The notes: generated by a model from the sequence alone, not told the origin. 64,000 nucleotides of DNA from Mycetohabitans endofungorum (GCF_002927045.1 NZ_PRDW01000009.1:1-64000), one strand, 5' to 3'; numbered from the stretch's first letter, positions 27,155 to 37,960 are shown. Numbers and translations are program-made.

Positions 27155-28822
27155 ATGGCTCAATACGTCTTTACCATGAACCGGGTCGGCAAGATCGTGC
27201 CGCCCAAGCGACATATCCTGAAGGACATCTCGCTGTCATTCTTTCCTGGCGCGAAGATCGGCGTGCTCGGCTTAAATGGCTCGGGCAAATCGACCTTGCT
27301 GAAAATCATGGCCGGATTGGACAAGGACATCGAGGGTGACGCTACCCCGATGTCCAACATCCAGATCGGCTACCTGCCCCAGGAACCACAACTCAACCCG
27401 CAACACACGGTCAAGCAAGCGGTCGAAGAAGGCCTCGGCGAGCTGTTCCACGCACAGCAGCGGCTTGATGAAATCTACGCGGCCTATGCGGAACCGGACG
27501 CCGACTTCGACGCGTTGGCCGCCGAACAGGCGAAGTACGAGGCGATCCTGGCCACCGCCGAAGGCGGTAGCGCCAAGCAGCAACTCGAGGTGGCAGCCGA
27601 CGCGCTGCGACTGCCGCCATGGGACGCCAGGATCGAGCACTTGTCCGGCGGCGAGAAACGCCGTGTCGCGCTGTGCAAGCTGCTGCTGCAAAAGCCCGAT
27701 ATGCTGCTGCTCGATGAGCCGACGAACCACCTCGACGCGGAATCGGTCGAGTGGCTCGAACAGTTTCTGGTGCGCTTCCCGGGCACGGTCGTGGCCGTCA
27801 CGCACGATCGCTACTTCTTGGATAACGCAGCGCAGTGGATTCTGGAACTGGATCGGGGCCACGGCATCCCGTGGAAAGGCAATTACAGTAGTTGGCTGGA
27901 CCAGAAGGAAACTCGCTTAAAGCAGGAAGAGGCGGCGGAGTCCGCTCGTCAGAAGGCGATCCATAAGGAACTGGAGTGGGTACGCCAGAACCCGAAGGGC
28001 CGCCAGGCCAAGTCCAAGGCGCGTATCGCCCGTTTTGAGGAACTGAACAGCGTCGAATACCAAAAGCGCAACGAGACACAGGAAATCTTCATCCCGGTGG
28101 GCGAGCGTCTCGGCAACGAAGTCATCGAGTTCCAGAACGTCAGCAAAAGCTTCGGCGACCGCCTGCTGATCGACAATCTGAGCTTTTCGGTACCGCCCGG
28201 CGCGATCGTCGGCATCGTCGGGCCGAACGGTGCGGGCAAGTCGACGCTGTTCCGGATGATCACGGGCCGCGAGCAACCGGACTGCGGCACCGTCAAGCTC
28301 GGACCCACGGTCAAACTCGCCTACGTGGACCAAAGCCGTGATGCGCTGGCCGCCGACAAGACGGTGTTCGAAGAGATTTCCGGCGGCGCGGACGTGCTGA
28401 CGGTCGGCCGCTACGAAACGCCGTCGCGCGCGTACATCGGCCGCTTCAATTTCCGCGGCGCCGACCAACAAAAGCAGGTCGGGAACCTATCGGGGGGCGA
28501 ACGCGGACGGTTGCACATGGCCAAGACGCTGATCGCCGGGGGCAACGTGCTGCTGCTGGACGAACCATCAAACGACCTGGACGTCGAAACGTTGCGCGCG
28601 CTCGAGGATGCGCTGCTCGAATTCGCGGGGTCGGTGATGGTGATTTCGCACGATCGCTGGTTCCTGGACCGGATTGCCACGCACATCCTCGCGTTCGAAG
28701 GCGATTCGCAGGTGGTGTTCTTCAATGGCAACTACCAGGAATATGAAGCCGACAAGCGGGCGCGACTCGGCGACGAGGCAGCCGCACCGAAGCGGCTGCG
28801 GTACAAGCCGATCACGCGTTGA
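27155..28822 (+). CDS. ettA: Energy-dependent translational throttle protein EttA
   Basis: This 555-residue ABC-F protein lacks membrane segments. Two ATPase domains show Walker A LNGSGKST and PNGAGKST, signatures LSGGEKRRVALCKLL and LSGGERGRLHMAKTL, and Walker B LLLDEPTNHLD and LLLDEPSNDLD. They flank the charged linker (about residues 245-310) that reaches into the ribosome. EttA binds the ribosomal E site and gates early elongation according to the ATP/ADP ratio. Length and the YVFTMNRVGKIVPPKR start match the family. Confidence 0.95.
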   Translation: MAQYVFTMNRVGKIVPPKRHILKDISLSFFPGAKIGVLGLNGSGKSTLLKIMAGLDKDIEGDATPMSNIQIGYLPQEPQLNPQHTVKQAVEEGLGELFHAQQRLDEIYAAYAEPDADFDALAAEQAKYEAILATAEGGSAKQQLEVAADALRLPPWDARIEHLSGGEKRRVALCKLLLQKPDMLLLDEPTNHLDAESVEWLEQFLVRFPGTVVAVTHDRYFLDNAAQWILELDRGHGIPWKGNYSSWLDQKETRLKQEEAAESARQKAIHKELEWVRQNPKGRQAKSKARIARFEELNSVEYQKRNETQEIFIPVGERLGNEVIEFQNVSKSFGDRLLIDNLSFSVPPGAIVGIVGPNGAGKSTLFRMITGREQPDCGTVKLGPTVKLAYVDQSRDALAADKTVFEEISGGADVLTVGRYETPSRAYIGRFNFRGADQQKQVGNLSGGERGRLHMAKTLIAGGNVLLLDEPSNDLDVETLRALEDALLEFAGSVMVISHDRWFLDRIATHILAFEGDSQVVFFNGNYQEYEADKRARLGDEAAAPKRLRYKPITR

Positions 28823-28849
28823 CATCAGGTCGCGGGCCGCTTGGGCGGC

Positions 28850-30670
28850 TCAGATTGCCACGGTACGGGTTTCAAGCCACGCTTTCGCGTCGCCGCTCAG
28901 ATGCTTGCCGACCCGCTCACGCACTTGCGCATGGTAAGCGTTGAGCCAGGCCACTTCGTCTTCACGCAGCAACGATCGCTCGATGCAGCGGGTATCGATC
29001 GGGCACAGCGTCAGCGTTTCGAAGCAGAGGAATTCGCCGAACTCGGTCGTGCGCGCCGGCTGGCTCAGCAGCAGGTTTTCGATGCGGATGCCCCACTGGC
29101 CGGGACGGTAGATACCAGGCTCGTTCGACGTGATCATGCCTTTTTCCATCGCCGTGTAGGACTCGGCCGGCGCATAGTGCGAAATCACCTGCGGTCCTTC
29201 ATGCACGTTCAGGAAATAGCCGACCCCATGGCCCGTGCCGTGCCCAAAGTCCATGCATGCGTCCCAAATCGGCGCCCGTGCTATCGCATCTAGCATCGGC
29301 GAGCGCACGCCACGCGGAAACGTCGTGCGCGACAGCGCAATCATACCTTTGAGCACCAGCGTGAAATCGCGCCGCTGCTCGGCGCTGGTCCGGCCCACCG
29401 GCACGACGCGTGTAATATCGGTAGTGCCGCCCAGATACTGACCGCCGGAGTCGATCAACAGCAGACCGTCGCCCTCGATCAGCGCATGCGACTGCGGCGT
29501 CGCGCGATAGTGCGGCATCGCGCCATTGGCGTTGAACGCGGCGATCGTCGGAAAGCTAAGGGACACGAAGCCGGGGCGGCGTGCTCGCGCGGCGGTGAGC
29601 TTTTCGTCGATCGTCAACTCGGTGACGCGCTCACGCCCGAGCGCCTGTTCGAACCACGCGAAGCATTCCGCGAGCGCGGCGCCGTCCTGCTCCATCGTCA
29701 CGCGCACATGGACGGCTTCCGCTTCCGTCTTGCGCGACTTTGCAAAGGTCGACGGATTCACCACCTCGACGAATTTCACCCCAGGCTGCACGGCTTGCAT
29801 CAACCCATACGTGACGCGGCGCGGATCGATCAGCAGCGTGCTGCCCGGCTCGATCGCGGCCAGCGCCGCCGGCGCGTCCCGGTATGGGGCAACGCGCACG
29901 CCGTCCTGCGCCAGCCGCTCGCGCAACACCGCGTCGATCTTGCCGTCGGCCACGTACAGCGTCGCGTGCTGCGGCCCAATCAACGCGTGCGCAACAAATA
30001 CCGGGTTATAGCTCACGTCGGCACCGCGCAGGTTGAAAATCCATGCAATGTCATCCAGCGTGGAGACGAAATGCCAGTGCGCTCCCTTGTCGCGCATCGC
30101 GCTGCGCACCTGGTCGAGCTTTTGCGCGCGGGTCACGGGCGCGTAGCAGGGATCGTGCTCGTACACGGGCGTGCCAGGCAGCGTTGGCCGGCCGTCCCAG
30201 ATCAACTCGAGCAGGTCCACGTCGGCGCGCAGCTGCACGCCAGCGGCCTGCAGCGCGTCCTGCAGCACACGCGCAGCGGCCAAGCCCAGCGTGCTACCAT
30301 CCACGCCGACCCGCGCACCGGGTTCCAGGTGTGCGGCGAGCCAGTCCACATGGGGCTGCGCCTGTCCAGCTTGAATCTTCATCAACTCGATGCCGCTGTC
30401 GGCCAGTTCCGCGGCAGCCTGCACCCAGTAGCGGCTGTCAGTCCACAGTCCCGCAAAGTCCGGCGTCACGACCAACAAGCCAGCCGAGCCGGTGAAGCCG
30501 GACAGCCACGCACGGCCCTGCCAGCGTTGCGGCAAGTACTCGGACAAGTGCGGATCGGCGGACGGCACGATATACGCGGCCAAATCAGCGCGCTTCATCG
30601 CATCGCGCAGCCGCGCCAGCCGTTCGGGAAGGGAGACCGCCTGATCGGCGGCGGGTTGTCGGGCGTTCAT
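28850..30670 (-). CDS. Xaa-Pro aminopeptidase, M24 family
   Basis: This 606-residue protein has the long aminopeptidase P form with two N-terminal creatinase-like domains and a C-terminal pita-bread catalytic domain. Metal ligands are the two Asp in IDSGGQYLGGTTDITR, His in GHGTGHGVGYFLNVHEG, Glu in SNEPGIY and Glu in IRIENLL. It removes N-terminal residues preceding proline. The ATG at 30670 begins MNARQPAADQAVSL; the upstream extension to 30760 overlaps the next gene and is rejected. It follows a small membrane protein gene on the same strand with 5 bases between. Confidence 0.9.
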   Translation of the reverse strand: MNARQPAADQAVSLPERLARLRDAMKRADLAAYIVPSADPHLSEYLPQRWQGRAWLSGFTGSAGLLVVTPDFAGLWTDSRYWVQAAAELADSGIELMKIQAGQAQPHVDWLAAHLEPGARVGVDGSTLGLAAARVLQDALQAAGVQLRADVDLLELIWDGRPTLPGTPVYEHDPCYAPVTRAQKLDQVRSAMRDKGAHWHFVSTLDDIAWIFNLRGADVSYNPVFVAHALIGPQHATLYVADGKIDAVLRERLAQDGVRVAPYRDAPAALAAIEPGSTLLIDPRRVTYGLMQAVQPGVKFVEVVNPSTFAKSRKTEAEAVHVRVTMEQDGAALAECFAWFEQALGRERVTELTIDEKLTAARARRPGFVSLSFPTIAAFNANGAMPHYRATPQSHALIEGDGLLLIDSGGQYLGGTTDITRVVPVGRTSAEQRRDFTLVLKGMIALSRTTFPRGVRSPMLDAIARAPIWDACMDFGHGTGHGVGYFLNVHEGPQVISHYAPAESYTAMEKGMITSNEPGIYRPGQWGIRIENLLLSQPARTTEFGEFLCFETLTLCPIDTRCIERSLLREDEVAWLNAYHAQVRERVGKHLSGDAKAWLETRTVAI

Positions 30671-30675
30671 TGAGT

Positions 30676-30936
30676 TCACCGGCGAAAAAGATGTGAGCCA
30701 AGCGAGGCGGTTACGGCCACGGCCACGGCCGTCATCGCGCCAAGCACGCACAGCGACCATTCGAGCACCTCACCATCCTCGAACAGCCCGCTCGCGTTGC
30801 CGGCCAGTTTAACCGCGCCGGCGGCCAACGCGCCGACGATGAGCGCGGGCAGTGCCGCCGCGCGGCGTGCCGGATGGCGCCACCAGCCGAAGCCGCCAAT
30901 CGCAACACCCAGCAGTAAGGTGCCGATCCAGCCCAT
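30676..30936 (-). CDS. Small membrane protein of unknown function
   Basis: This 86-residue protein has three hydrophobic segments (about residues 3-17, 26-45 and 58-80) separated by short basic or acidic turns (RHPARR, EDGEVLE). The Gly/Ala-rich pattern is like small YeaQ/GlsB-type membrane proteins, but the match is only in general character. It lies directly upstream of the aminopeptidase gene with almost no gap, so the two probably share a transcript. Confidence 0.6.
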   Translation of the reverse strand: MGWIGTLLLGVAIGGFGWWRHPARRAAALPALIVGALAAGAVKLAGNASGLFEDGEVLEWSLCVLGAMTAVAVAVTASLGSHLFRR

Positions 30937-31220
30937 CAGCGCATTGTGTCAAGTATCGTGGAATTCGTCTGACGAACATCCACGGCAGGCATTTCGGTTC
31001 GGTTCTGAATCATGGGGTACGGCTCCGGACAGGCATCGGATTGACAGTGCACCACGCGCTGACCGCGCCCAGGCCGGTGAGTTTTTTCGAATATCCGTAT
31101 TTCACGGTTGATACAGCGCCGCGAATGTTGAGATAGAAACCGTAGTTTTCGGTTGGCAACGCGCGCCACTCCTGTATAGCATACGCGATGCGTCGCCCCT
31201 CAGCGCGCCAGCGTCCGGGG

Positions 31221-31246
31221 TTGCCAACGGCCAAAAAAGTTATAAT
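31221..31246 (+). promoter_or_regulatory. Candidate hemA promoter
   Basis: A perfect -10 hexamer TATAAT (31241-31246) lies 24 bases upstream of the hemA ATG. The best -35-like match, TTGCCA (31221-31226), is only 14 bases away, so spacing is poor and an activator or a different -35 may be used. The rest of the 30937-31220 interval shows no gene. Confidence 0.5.
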
Positions 31247-31270
31247 AACGCGCTACTTTTGACGGCAACC

Positions 31271-32605
31271 ATGCACCTGCTCACCATCGGAATCAACCAC
31301 CACACCGCGCCAGTCGCATTGCGCGAGCGCGTGGCGTTTCCGCTCGAGCAGATCAAGCCGGCCCTGCACACGCTTAAAGACGCGTGGGCGCGCCGCGATG
31401 ACGTGCGCGTCGCGGCCCCCGGCGCCGCCGCGCGTATCGTGCACGCACAGCAAGCGCTGGCGGAGGCCGCGATACTGTCGACCTGCAACCGGACCGAAAT
31501 CTACTGCGCGACCGACGACCGCGCCGCGCGCGAGCATGCGATCGCGTGGCTGTCGAGCTATCACCGGATACCGGTCGAGGCGCTTGCCCCGCATATCTAC
31601 GCGCTGCCGCAGTCCGAAGCAGTCCGCCATGCGATGCGAGTGGCATCGGGTCTGGACTCGATGGTGCTCGGCGAAACCCAGATCCTGGGCCAGATGAAGG
31701 ACGCCGTGCGTACCGCGTCGGAAGCCGGTGCACTCGGTACCTACCTGAACCAGCTGTTTCAGCGCACGTTCGCGGTAGCCAAGGAAGTACGCGGGCAGAC
31801 AGAGATCGGCGCGCATTCGGTATCAATGGCCGCCGCGGCAGTGCGGCTGGCGCAACGAATCTTCGAGAACATTGCCGGACAACGCGTGTTGTTCATCGGT
31901 GCCGGCGAGATGATCGAGTTGTGCGCAACGCATTTCGCCGCGCAAAATCCGCGTGAGCTGATCGTCGCCAACCGCACCGTGGAGCGCGGTAGCAAGCTGG
32001 CCGAGCGCTTCGGCGGCAAGGCGATCACGCTCGCCGACCTGCCGTCTCGGCTGCACGAGTTCGACATCGTTGTGTCGTGTACCGCGTCCACCCTGCCGCT
32101 CATCGGCCTGGGCGCGGTGGAACGCGCAGTCAAGGCACGCAAGCACCGGCCGATGTTCATGGTGGACTTAGCGGTGCCGCGCGACATCGAGCCCGAAGTG
32201 GCCGAGCTGGACGACGTGTTCCTCTATACGGTAGACGACCTCGGCTCAATCGTGCAGGAAGGCAATGCCATCCGGCAGGCCGCCGTCGCGCAGGCCGAGG
32301 CGATTATCGAGACACGCGTGCAAGCCTTTATGCACTGGCTCGAGCAACGCAGCATTGTGCCGGTGATCCGTCACATGCACACGCAAGCTGACCGGCTGCG
32401 CCGCGTGGAGTTGGAGCGCGCGCAGAAAATGCTAGCACGCGGCGATGATCCCGCCGCCGTAATCGAGGCGCTGTCGCAGGCGCTGACCAACAAGTTCATC
32501 CATGGCCCGACGCATGCGCTGACCCACGCGGCCGGCAGCGATCGCGACAAGCTGGTCGACCTGATGTCCGGCTTCTACCAGCACGTTGGCCCCTCCGAGC
32601 GTTAG
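31271..32605 (+). CDS. hemA: Glutamyl-tRNA reductase
   Basis: This 444-residue enzyme reduces glutamyl-tRNA to glutamate-1-semialdehyde, the first committed step of tetrapyrrole synthesis. The catalytic Cys lies in [11 protein letters not shown], the conserved segment [19 protein letters not shown] follows, and the NADPH fold has VLFIGAGEM. Residues about 40-70 contain an insertion between HTLKDA and the active site ([18 protein letters not shown]), a bit longer than in enterics. The ATG at 31271 opens [14 protein letters not shown]. It heads a run hemA-prfA-prmC-grxD-ubiX. Confidence 0.95.
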   Translation: MHLLTIGINHHTAPVALRERVAFPLEQIKPALHTLKDAWARRDDVRVAAPGAAARIVHAQQALAEAAILSTCNRTEIYCATDDRAAREHAIAWLSSYHRIPVEALAPHIYALPQSEAVRHAMRVASGLDSMVLGETQILGQMKDAVRTASEAGALGTYLNQLFQRTFAVAKEVRGQTEIGAHSVSMAAAAVRLAQRIFENIAGQRVLFIGAGEMIELCATHFAAQNPRELIVANRTVERGSKLAERFGGKAITLADLPSRLHEFDIVVSCTASTLPLIGLGAVERAVKARKHRPMFMVDLAVPRDIEPEVAELDDVFLYTVDDLGSIVQEGNAIRQAAVAQAEAIIETRVQAFMHWLEQRSIVPVIRHMHTQADRLRRVELERAQKMLARGDDPAAVIEALSQALTNKFIHGPTHALTHAAGSDRDKLVDLMSGFYQHVGPSER

Positions 32606-32700
32606 TGGCGCTCGACACCCGCCGGCACGCGCGTATCGTCGAGCGTGCCTTCGTTTTCCATTGAACGCGACCCCGTTCGCGCCCTTTGCCAGATGCGCCG

Positions 32701-33783
32701 ATGAAACCGAGTATGCAAGCCAAGCTGGAGCAGCTTACCAAGCGGCTGCCGGAATTGAACGAACTGCTTTCGCGCGAGGATGTCGCGTCCGATCTTGACC
32801 AGTACCGCAAGCTAACCCGCGAGCACGCGGAACTCGCGCCAGTGGTCGAGCAATATGCTCAGTGGAAAACCGTGCGCAACGATGAGGCGACCGCTCAGGA
32901 ATTGCTGGCCGATCCATCGATGCGGGATTTCGCGGAAGACGAACTCAGTGTGGCGCGCAGCCGGATGGAGCAACTGGAGCGCGACTTGCAGAAAATGCTG
33001 CTGCCCAAGGACCCGAACGACGAGCGCAACATCTTCGTGGAAATCCGCGCGGGCACCGGCGGCGACGAGAGCGCGCTGTTCGCCGGCGATCTGCTGCGCA
33101 TGTATCTGCGCTATGCGGAGCGCCATCGCTGGCAGGTCGAGATGATGTCGGAGAGCGCGTCGGACCTGGGCGGCTATAAGGAAGTGATCGTTCGCATCAT
33201 CGGTCAGGGCGCCTATTCGCGGCTCAAGTTCGAGTCAGGCGGGCATCGCGTGCAGCGGGTGCCGGCCACCGAGACGCAGGGGCGTATCCACACGTCGGCT
33301 TGCACAGTCGCCGTGATGCCGGAAGCGGACGAGATCGCCGAGGTCGAGCTGAATCCGGCCGATCTGCGCATTGACACGTTCCGCGCGTCCGGCGCCGGCG
33401 GCCAGCACATCAACAAGACCGACTCGGCGGTGCGCATCACGCACATTCCAACCGGCATCGTGGTGGAATGCCAAGACGATCGCTCGCAGCATAAAAACAA
33501 GGAGCGCGCGATGAAGGTGCTGGCCGCCCGCATCAAGGACAAGCAATATCAGGAACAGCATGCGAAGGAAGCCGCCACCCGCAAAAGCCTCGTGGGCTCG
33601 GGCGACCGCTCCGAGCGCATTCGCACCTACAACTTCCCGCAGGGCCGGCTGACCGACCACCGAATCAACCTGACGCTGTACAAACTGGAACAGATCATGG
33701 ACGGCGATTTAGATACGCTGATCGACGCGCTCGTCTCGGAACACCAGGCCGAGCTGCTCGCTGCGATGGGCGAGACCGAGTAA
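32701..33783 (+). CDS. prfA: Peptide chain release factor 1
   Basis: This 360-residue class I release factor carries the codon-recognition tripeptide PAT ([12 protein letters not shown]) specific for UAA/UAG, and the GGQ motif ([15 protein letters not shown]) that triggers peptidyl-tRNA hydrolysis. The Gln of GGQ is the substrate of PrmC, encoded next. I start at the ATG giving [12 protein letters not shown], which restores the family length; the frame is open 15 bases further upstream. Confidence 0.95.
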   Translation: MKPSMQAKLEQLTKRLPELNELLSREDVASDLDQYRKLTREHAELAPVVEQYAQWKTVRNDEATAQELLADPSMRDFAEDELSVARSRMEQLERDLQKMLLPKDPNDERNIFVEIRAGTGGDESALFAGDLLRMYLRYAERHRWQVEMMSESASDLGGYKEVIVRIIGQGAYSRLKFESGGHRVQRVPATETQGRIHTSACTVAVMPEADEIAEVELNPADLRIDTFRASGAGGQHINKTDSAVRITHIPTGIVVECQDDRSQHKNKERAMKVLAARIKDKQYQEQHAKEAATRKSLVGSGDRSERIRTYNFPQGRLTDHRINLTLYKLEQIMDGDLDTLIDALVSEHQAELLAAMGETE

Positions 33784-33790
33784 GCGCATC

Positions 33791-34696
33791 ATGACTTGCG
33801 TCGCACAACTGCTGCGAACCTCGCCGCTCGCCCCGCTGGAAGCCCGGATTCTGCTCGCCCACGCGCTAGATTGGCCGCGTACTGCGCTGATCACGCGTGC
33901 CGACGACGCGCTGCCGGACGCGTTGTCGGCGCGCTTTCTGGCGTTGCAGGCCCGGCGTGTCGAGGGCGAGCCGATCGCGCAACTGGTCGGTTCGCGCGAA
34001 TTCTTCGGGCTCGAGTTCGACGTGACGCCGCACGTGCTAATCCCGCGTCCGGAGACGGAGCTGCTGGTCGAGTGCGCGCTAGACGCGGTACGGACGATCC
34101 CGGCCCCCCGCATACTCGATCTTGGCACTGGCAGCGGTGCCATCGCGATCGCGATCGCCCATGCGCGCCCGGATGCACGGATCGTCGCCACGGATCGCTG
34201 CGCTGGCGCGCTGGATGTCGCGCGGCGCAATGCGCGGCGCCTACTCGGCGACGCGGCGCTTGCGCCGGCACTGCCGGCGTCGGCCGCGCGTCACGACCTC
34301 GTCACGTCAGGCACACCAACGCAGCCCCGTCTCGCACTACGCCACGGCAATTGGTTCGATGCGCTTAGCGAACCGCATCGCGCCGCCCCGGCGCGCTTTG
34401 ACGCCATCGTCAGCAACCCACCCTATATCGCCGCATCGGACCCGCACCTGCGCGAGGGCGACCTGCGCTTCGAGCCACTGGACGCGCTGACCGACCACGC
34501 AGATGGGCTCAGCGCGATTCGCGCGATCGCCGCCGCCTCCGCCGCGTGGCTGGCGCCGAGCGGCACGCTATGGCTGGAACACGGGTACGACCAGGCTGAA
34601 GCCGTGCGCGCGCTGCTCGATGCGCATGGCTTTGATTCGGTACGCTCCGTGCGGGACCTGGCCGGCATCGAACGCGTCACCTGCGGCAGCCGCTAG
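33791..34696 (+). CDS. prmC: Release factor glutamine methyltransferase
   Basis: This 301-residue protein has an N-terminal helical bundle and a SAM-dependent methyltransferase domain with LDLGTGSGAIAIAIA and the substrate-binding NPPY motif (VSNPPYIAASD). It methylates the GGQ glutamine of release factors. It begins 7 bases after prfA, its substrate gene. A somewhat longer than usual loop (residues about 155-185) separates the cofactor motif from NPPY. Confidence 0.93.
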   Translation: MTCVAQLLRTSPLAPLEARILLAHALDWPRTALITRADDALPDALSARFLALQARRVEGEPIAQLVGSREFFGLEFDVTPHVLIPRPETELLVECALDAVRTIPAPRILDLGTGSGAIAIAIAHARPDARIVATDRCAGALDVARRNARRLLGDAALAPALPASAARHDLVTSGTPTQPRLALRHGNWFDALSEPHRAAPARFDAIVSNPPYIAASDPHLREGDLRFEPLDALTDHADGLSAIRAIAAASAAWLAPSGTLWLEHGYDQAEAVRALLDAHGFDSVRSVRDLAGIERVTCGSR

Positions 34697-34771
34697 CGAG
34701 CCGCAACGCCGGCTCGAGCAGACGAAATCCGCTATCATCTAATCCAAACCGTATTTGAAGCAAGGTCAGCC

Positions 34772-35086
34772 ATGGATACTCAAGAGCGCATCAAGCAAAT
34801 CGTCAGCGACCACCCGGTCGTGCTGTTCATGAAGGGCACCGCGCAGTTCCCGATGTGCGGCTTCTCCGGCCGAGCCATCCAGGTCCTGAAGGCGTGCGGC
34901 GTCGATTCGGTGCATACGGTCAATGTCCTTGAGGACGAGGCAGTGCGGCAAGGCATCAAGACGTTTTCAAACTGGCCCACGATTCCGCAGTTGTATGTGA
35001 ACGGTGAATTCGTCGGTGGCTCGGACATCATGATGGAGATGTACGAGTCCGGAGAATTGCAACAGCTGTTCACGAATGCCTCATGA
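34772..35086 (+). CDS. grxD: Monothiol glutaredoxin
   Basis: This 104-residue Grx4-type protein has the CGFS active site ([10 protein letters not shown]) and glutathione-binding stretches [19 protein letters not shown]. Such proteins carry and deliver [2Fe-2S] clusters. It sits after prmC and overlaps ubiX by 11 bases. Confidence 0.94.
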   Translation: MDTQERIKQIVSDHPVVLFMKGTAQFPMCGFSGRAIQVLKACGVDSVHTVNVLEDEAVRQGIKTFSNWPTIPQLYVNGEFVGGSDIMMEMYESGELQQLFTNAS

Positions 35087-35678
35087 CGCGCGGCCGTCGA
35101 CACGACGGTTAATCGTCGCGATCACCGGCGCCACCGGCGCCGCCTACGGCGCCGGCGTGCTGCGCGCGCTGCGTGAGTTGGACGGCGTCGAAAGCCACCT
35201 GGTCGTCTCCAGCGCAGGCTGGCTCAATGTACGGCACGAATTGGGCATCGAGCGTGTGGCACTCGAACAGTTGGCGCATCACGTGCACAATCCGCGCGAC
35301 ATCGGCGCGACGTTCGCGAGCGGCTCATTTCAGACGGACGGCATGATCGTGGCGCCGTGCTCAATGAAAACGCTGGCCAGCATCGCGCATGGCCTGTCCG
35401 ACAACCTGATTACCCGGGCTGCCGATGTCACGCTGAAGGAGCGGCGCCGGCTCGTGCTAATGGTTCGCGAAACGCCGCTGAATCTCGCGCATCTGCGCAA
35501 CATGACGGCCGTCACTGAGATGGGCGGCATTGTGTTCCCGCCGGTGCCGGCGTTCTACAACCGCCCCACGACGATCGACGAATTGGTGGCCGATACTGTC
35601 GCGCGCGCGCTGGATATGTTCGGACTCGCGGCAGTGCGCTCGCGGGCATGGACGGGACTGGCACCCGCGCGAGATTAA
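35076..35678 (+). CDS. ubiX: Flavin prenyltransferase UbiX
   Basis: This 200-residue flavoprotein makes prenylated FMN for the decarboxylase UbiD of ubiquinone synthesis. Motifs are the N-terminal [44 protein letters not shown] and the C-terminal [14 protein letters not shown]. Its ATG lies inside the end of grxD, so the two are translationally coupled. Confidence 0.93.
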   Translation: MPHDARPSTRRLIVAITGATGAAYGAGVLRALRELDGVESHLVVSSAGWLNVRHELGIERVALEQLAHHVHNPRDIGATFASGSFQTDGMIVAPCSMKTLASIAHGLSDNLITRAADVTLKERRRLVLMVRETPLNLAHLRNMTAVTEMGGIVFPPVPAFYNRPTTIDELVADTVARALDMFGLAAVRSRAWTGLAPARD

Positions 35679-35786
35679 TAACCGACACGACACAATGCGT
35701 TTCCTGTTGTCGCATTTATTAGACGGGCGCGTGCCCTTATAGTCGCGGCATGACTTGTTTTGCCCGCCAGATGCGTGCCCGCTGCG

Positions 35787-36563
35787 ATGCCCCGTCTACC
35801 TGCCGTCTTCCTGTCCCATGGCGCACCGACGCTGCCGATCGACCCGTCGATGCCGCGCGTCGAGTTCGCCGCATTGGCTACACGCTGGTCACGTCCGCAC
35901 GCCATTCTCGTGTTGTCTGCGCACTGGACCAGCACCGAGCCGGTCGCCAGCCTCGCGACGGCGCCGGAGACCATTCACGACTTCTATGGCTTCCCCCGCG
36001 CGCTGTACGAGCTGACGTATGATGCGCCCGGCGCACCGGACGTCGCGCAGCGCGCCATCGAGTTGCTGAGGCAAGCCGGCATCGCGGCCAGCGGCGCCGT
36101 ACGCGGGCTAGATCACGGCGCGTGGGTCCCGCTGCTGTTGCTATATCCCGCGGCCGATATCCCGGTGGTGCAGGTGTCGATTCAGCCGCACCGCGATCCA
36201 GCACATCACTATCGGGTCGGGCGCGCGCTCAGGCCCCTGCGCGATGAGGGCGTGCTGATCGTCGGCTCCGGACAAATCACGCATAATCTACGCGCCGCGG
36301 ACTTCTCGGCACGGCCCGAGGATGCAGATCCGCGCGTGACTGAGTTCACCGGATGGTTCGAAGCGAGGATGGCCACGCATGACCTAGGCGCCTTGCTCGA
36401 CTATCGGCAGCAGGCGCCCTACGCCGTATCGATGCATCCGAGCGACGAGCATCTGCTACCTGTGTTTGCCGCACTGGGTGCGGCCGACGACGACTACAAG
36501 CTGGAGATTCACGCACAAGGCACCTATCAACGCTCGCTGGCAATGACTCATTACGTGCTGTAG
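35787..36563 (+). CDS. ygiD: Extradiol dioxygenase of the DODA/YgiD type
   Basis: This 258-residue protein belongs to the LigB-like class III extradiol dioxygenases. Metal-binding and catalytic histidines appear in LSHGAPTLPID, LSAHWTS, LDHGAWVPLLL and MHPSDEHLLPVF. Bacterial YgiD homologues can open the ring of DOPA in vitro; the natural substrate is uncertain. An in-frame TTG lies at 35760, but the ATG at 35787 opens the conserved fold. Confidence 0.85.
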   Translation: MPRLPAVFLSHGAPTLPIDPSMPRVEFAALATRWSRPHAILVLSAHWTSTEPVASLATAPETIHDFYGFPRALYELTYDAPGAPDVAQRAIELLRQAGIAASGAVRGLDHGAWVPLLLLYPAADIPVVQVSIQPHRDPAHHYRVGRALRPLRDEGVLIVGSGQITHNLRAADFSARPEDADPRVTEFTGWFEARMATHDLGALLDYRQQAPYAVSMHPSDEHLLPVFAALGAADDDYKLEIHAQGTYQRSLAMTHYVL

Positions 36564-36937
36564 CACCACCGCATAGGCAACGGGGCAGCGGCATCCGGGA
36601 CGTGAGCCCGTGGCACGCACGGCGTCATCGTCGCGCGAGGCGGCTTTGCGCACGGTCACCCCATCGCGACGCATGGCATAATCGGTGCTCATCTTCCCCA
36701 CATACGCGGTCCGGCGCCGACGCCTGCCGCCCGCCCTGCCACTGCCCACACCGCGATGACAGTCGCCGTGGCTTGGTGGGGCAGCCCGCCAACCGCTCCA
36801 GCCTCGATGACTATTCCAGCATTGCACCCACTTCCCGTCGCCGCCCGCGAAGACACTGCTGCAACCCGTGAAGATGCCTCGCCCACCGCCGTCGCGCGAC
36901 CGCGCACACGCGTGGTCACCAACCGGAGCGCGGCCCG
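36564..36937. other. Intergenic interval before copD
   Basis: I see no convincing gene. A 61-codon frame (36756-36941) ends with an ATGA overlap onto copD but is a low-complexity Ala/Pro/Arg/Thr sequence with no ribosome site, and I treat it as noise. No promoter stands out. Confidence 0.4.
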
Positions 36938-37960
36938 ATGACCTCGTCCCTGTCCATCATGCAGATGGCGCTCGCCGCCATCCAGGACGTGCTGTTCGCA
37001 ATCGCCGCAGGCTCGATACTGTGCGGCGCGACACTGGCCACCGTGTTCGCTTCGTCTCGCGACGCGGCACGGCTGCGGCTGCGTGGCTCGATCAAGCAAG
37101 CCATGCCCGGCATCCGATTGCCGACCATCCAATGGTTTTCGTTGTGCGCGCTGGCCATCGCCCAGGTGGTGTACCTGTGGCTGCAGGCCGCCACGATGAG
37201 CGGCTCGACATTGAGCGCCGCGCTGGGCATCATGCTGCGACAGTCGCATTACGGCGCCGCGTGGCTGACCGGGACGGCCGGTATCGCGGTGGCACTCGCC
37301 GCCTCGCGCGTGCATCTGCGCGGCGGCCAAGCACGAGGTGGTCCGCCACTCGGGCCGGGCAGCGCCCCGCCCCGTTGGCCGATGCGCATCACGGTGCTGG
37401 GTCTCGCGCTGTACGCGGCAAGCAAGGCCGCAGCCAGTCATGCGGCAGGTGCGGGAGACTTCAGCCTCACGCAGGCCGTGTACTGCGTGCATGTCGGAGC
37501 GAGCGCCGCATGGGCTGGCGGCGTGAGCATCGCGGCCTTCGTGTTGCCGACGTTCACATTGCATACACGCGCCGACGGCGGGCGGCATCTGGCGTTTTGT
37601 GAACGGCTCTCCCGCGCGTCGGCGGTCGCCTTGACGTTGGTCGCGCTCACAGGCCTATACAACGTCGTATGGATCTGCGCCAACGCGCCCGCCCCGCTGG
37701 CCGGCACATACTATGGCCGATGGCTTGGCGCCAAGCTCGTCATCGTGGCGGCAGTCGTATTGCTCAGGACACTGAACCGTGCTGTATGGTTGCCGCGGCT
37801 GCGCGATGCGCAACACGCCCATGGAGGGGAAAGCAATAGGTTGTCGCCGCGCTATTCAGTCACAGCCGCCCATCTTGGCAGGACACTGTTAGCCGAGTCG
37901 GCGCTGCTGGCGGCCGCGCTGATTGCGGCGGCAACGTTATCACACCTGCCGCCGGCGTAA
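36938..37960 (+). CDS. copD: CopD-domain copper transport membrane protein
   Basis: This 340-residue integral membrane protein has about eight hydrophobic segments. It contains the CopD-type stretch VHVGASAAWAGGVSIAAFVLP with a His typical of the family, then LTGLYNVVW and YYGRWLGAKLVIV. Family members take up copper or take part in copper tolerance, usually with CopC. No copC is adjacent, and the gene stands alone between ygiD and a permease. Confidence 0.78.
   Translation: MTSSLSIMQMALAAIQDVLFAIAAGSILCGATLATVFASSRDAARLRLRGSIKQAMPGIRLPTIQWFSLCALAIAQVVYLWLQAATMSGSTLSAALGIMLRQSHYGAAWLTGTAGIAVALAASRVHLRGGQARGGPPLGPGSAPPRWPMRITVLGLALYAASKAAASHAAGAGDFSLTQAVYCVHVGASAAWAGGVSIAAFVLPTFTLHTRADGGRHLAFCERLSRASAVALTLVALTGLYNVVWICANAPAPLAGTYYGRWLGAKLVIVAAVVLLRTLNRAVWLPRLRDAQHAHGGESNRLSPRYSVTAAHLGRTLLAESALLAAALIAAATLSHLPPA

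Noticed and set aside
36756-36941. 61-codon frame overlapping the copD start
   Set aside because: Low-complexity Ala/Pro/Arg sequence without a ribosome site; the ATGA overlap alone is not enough.
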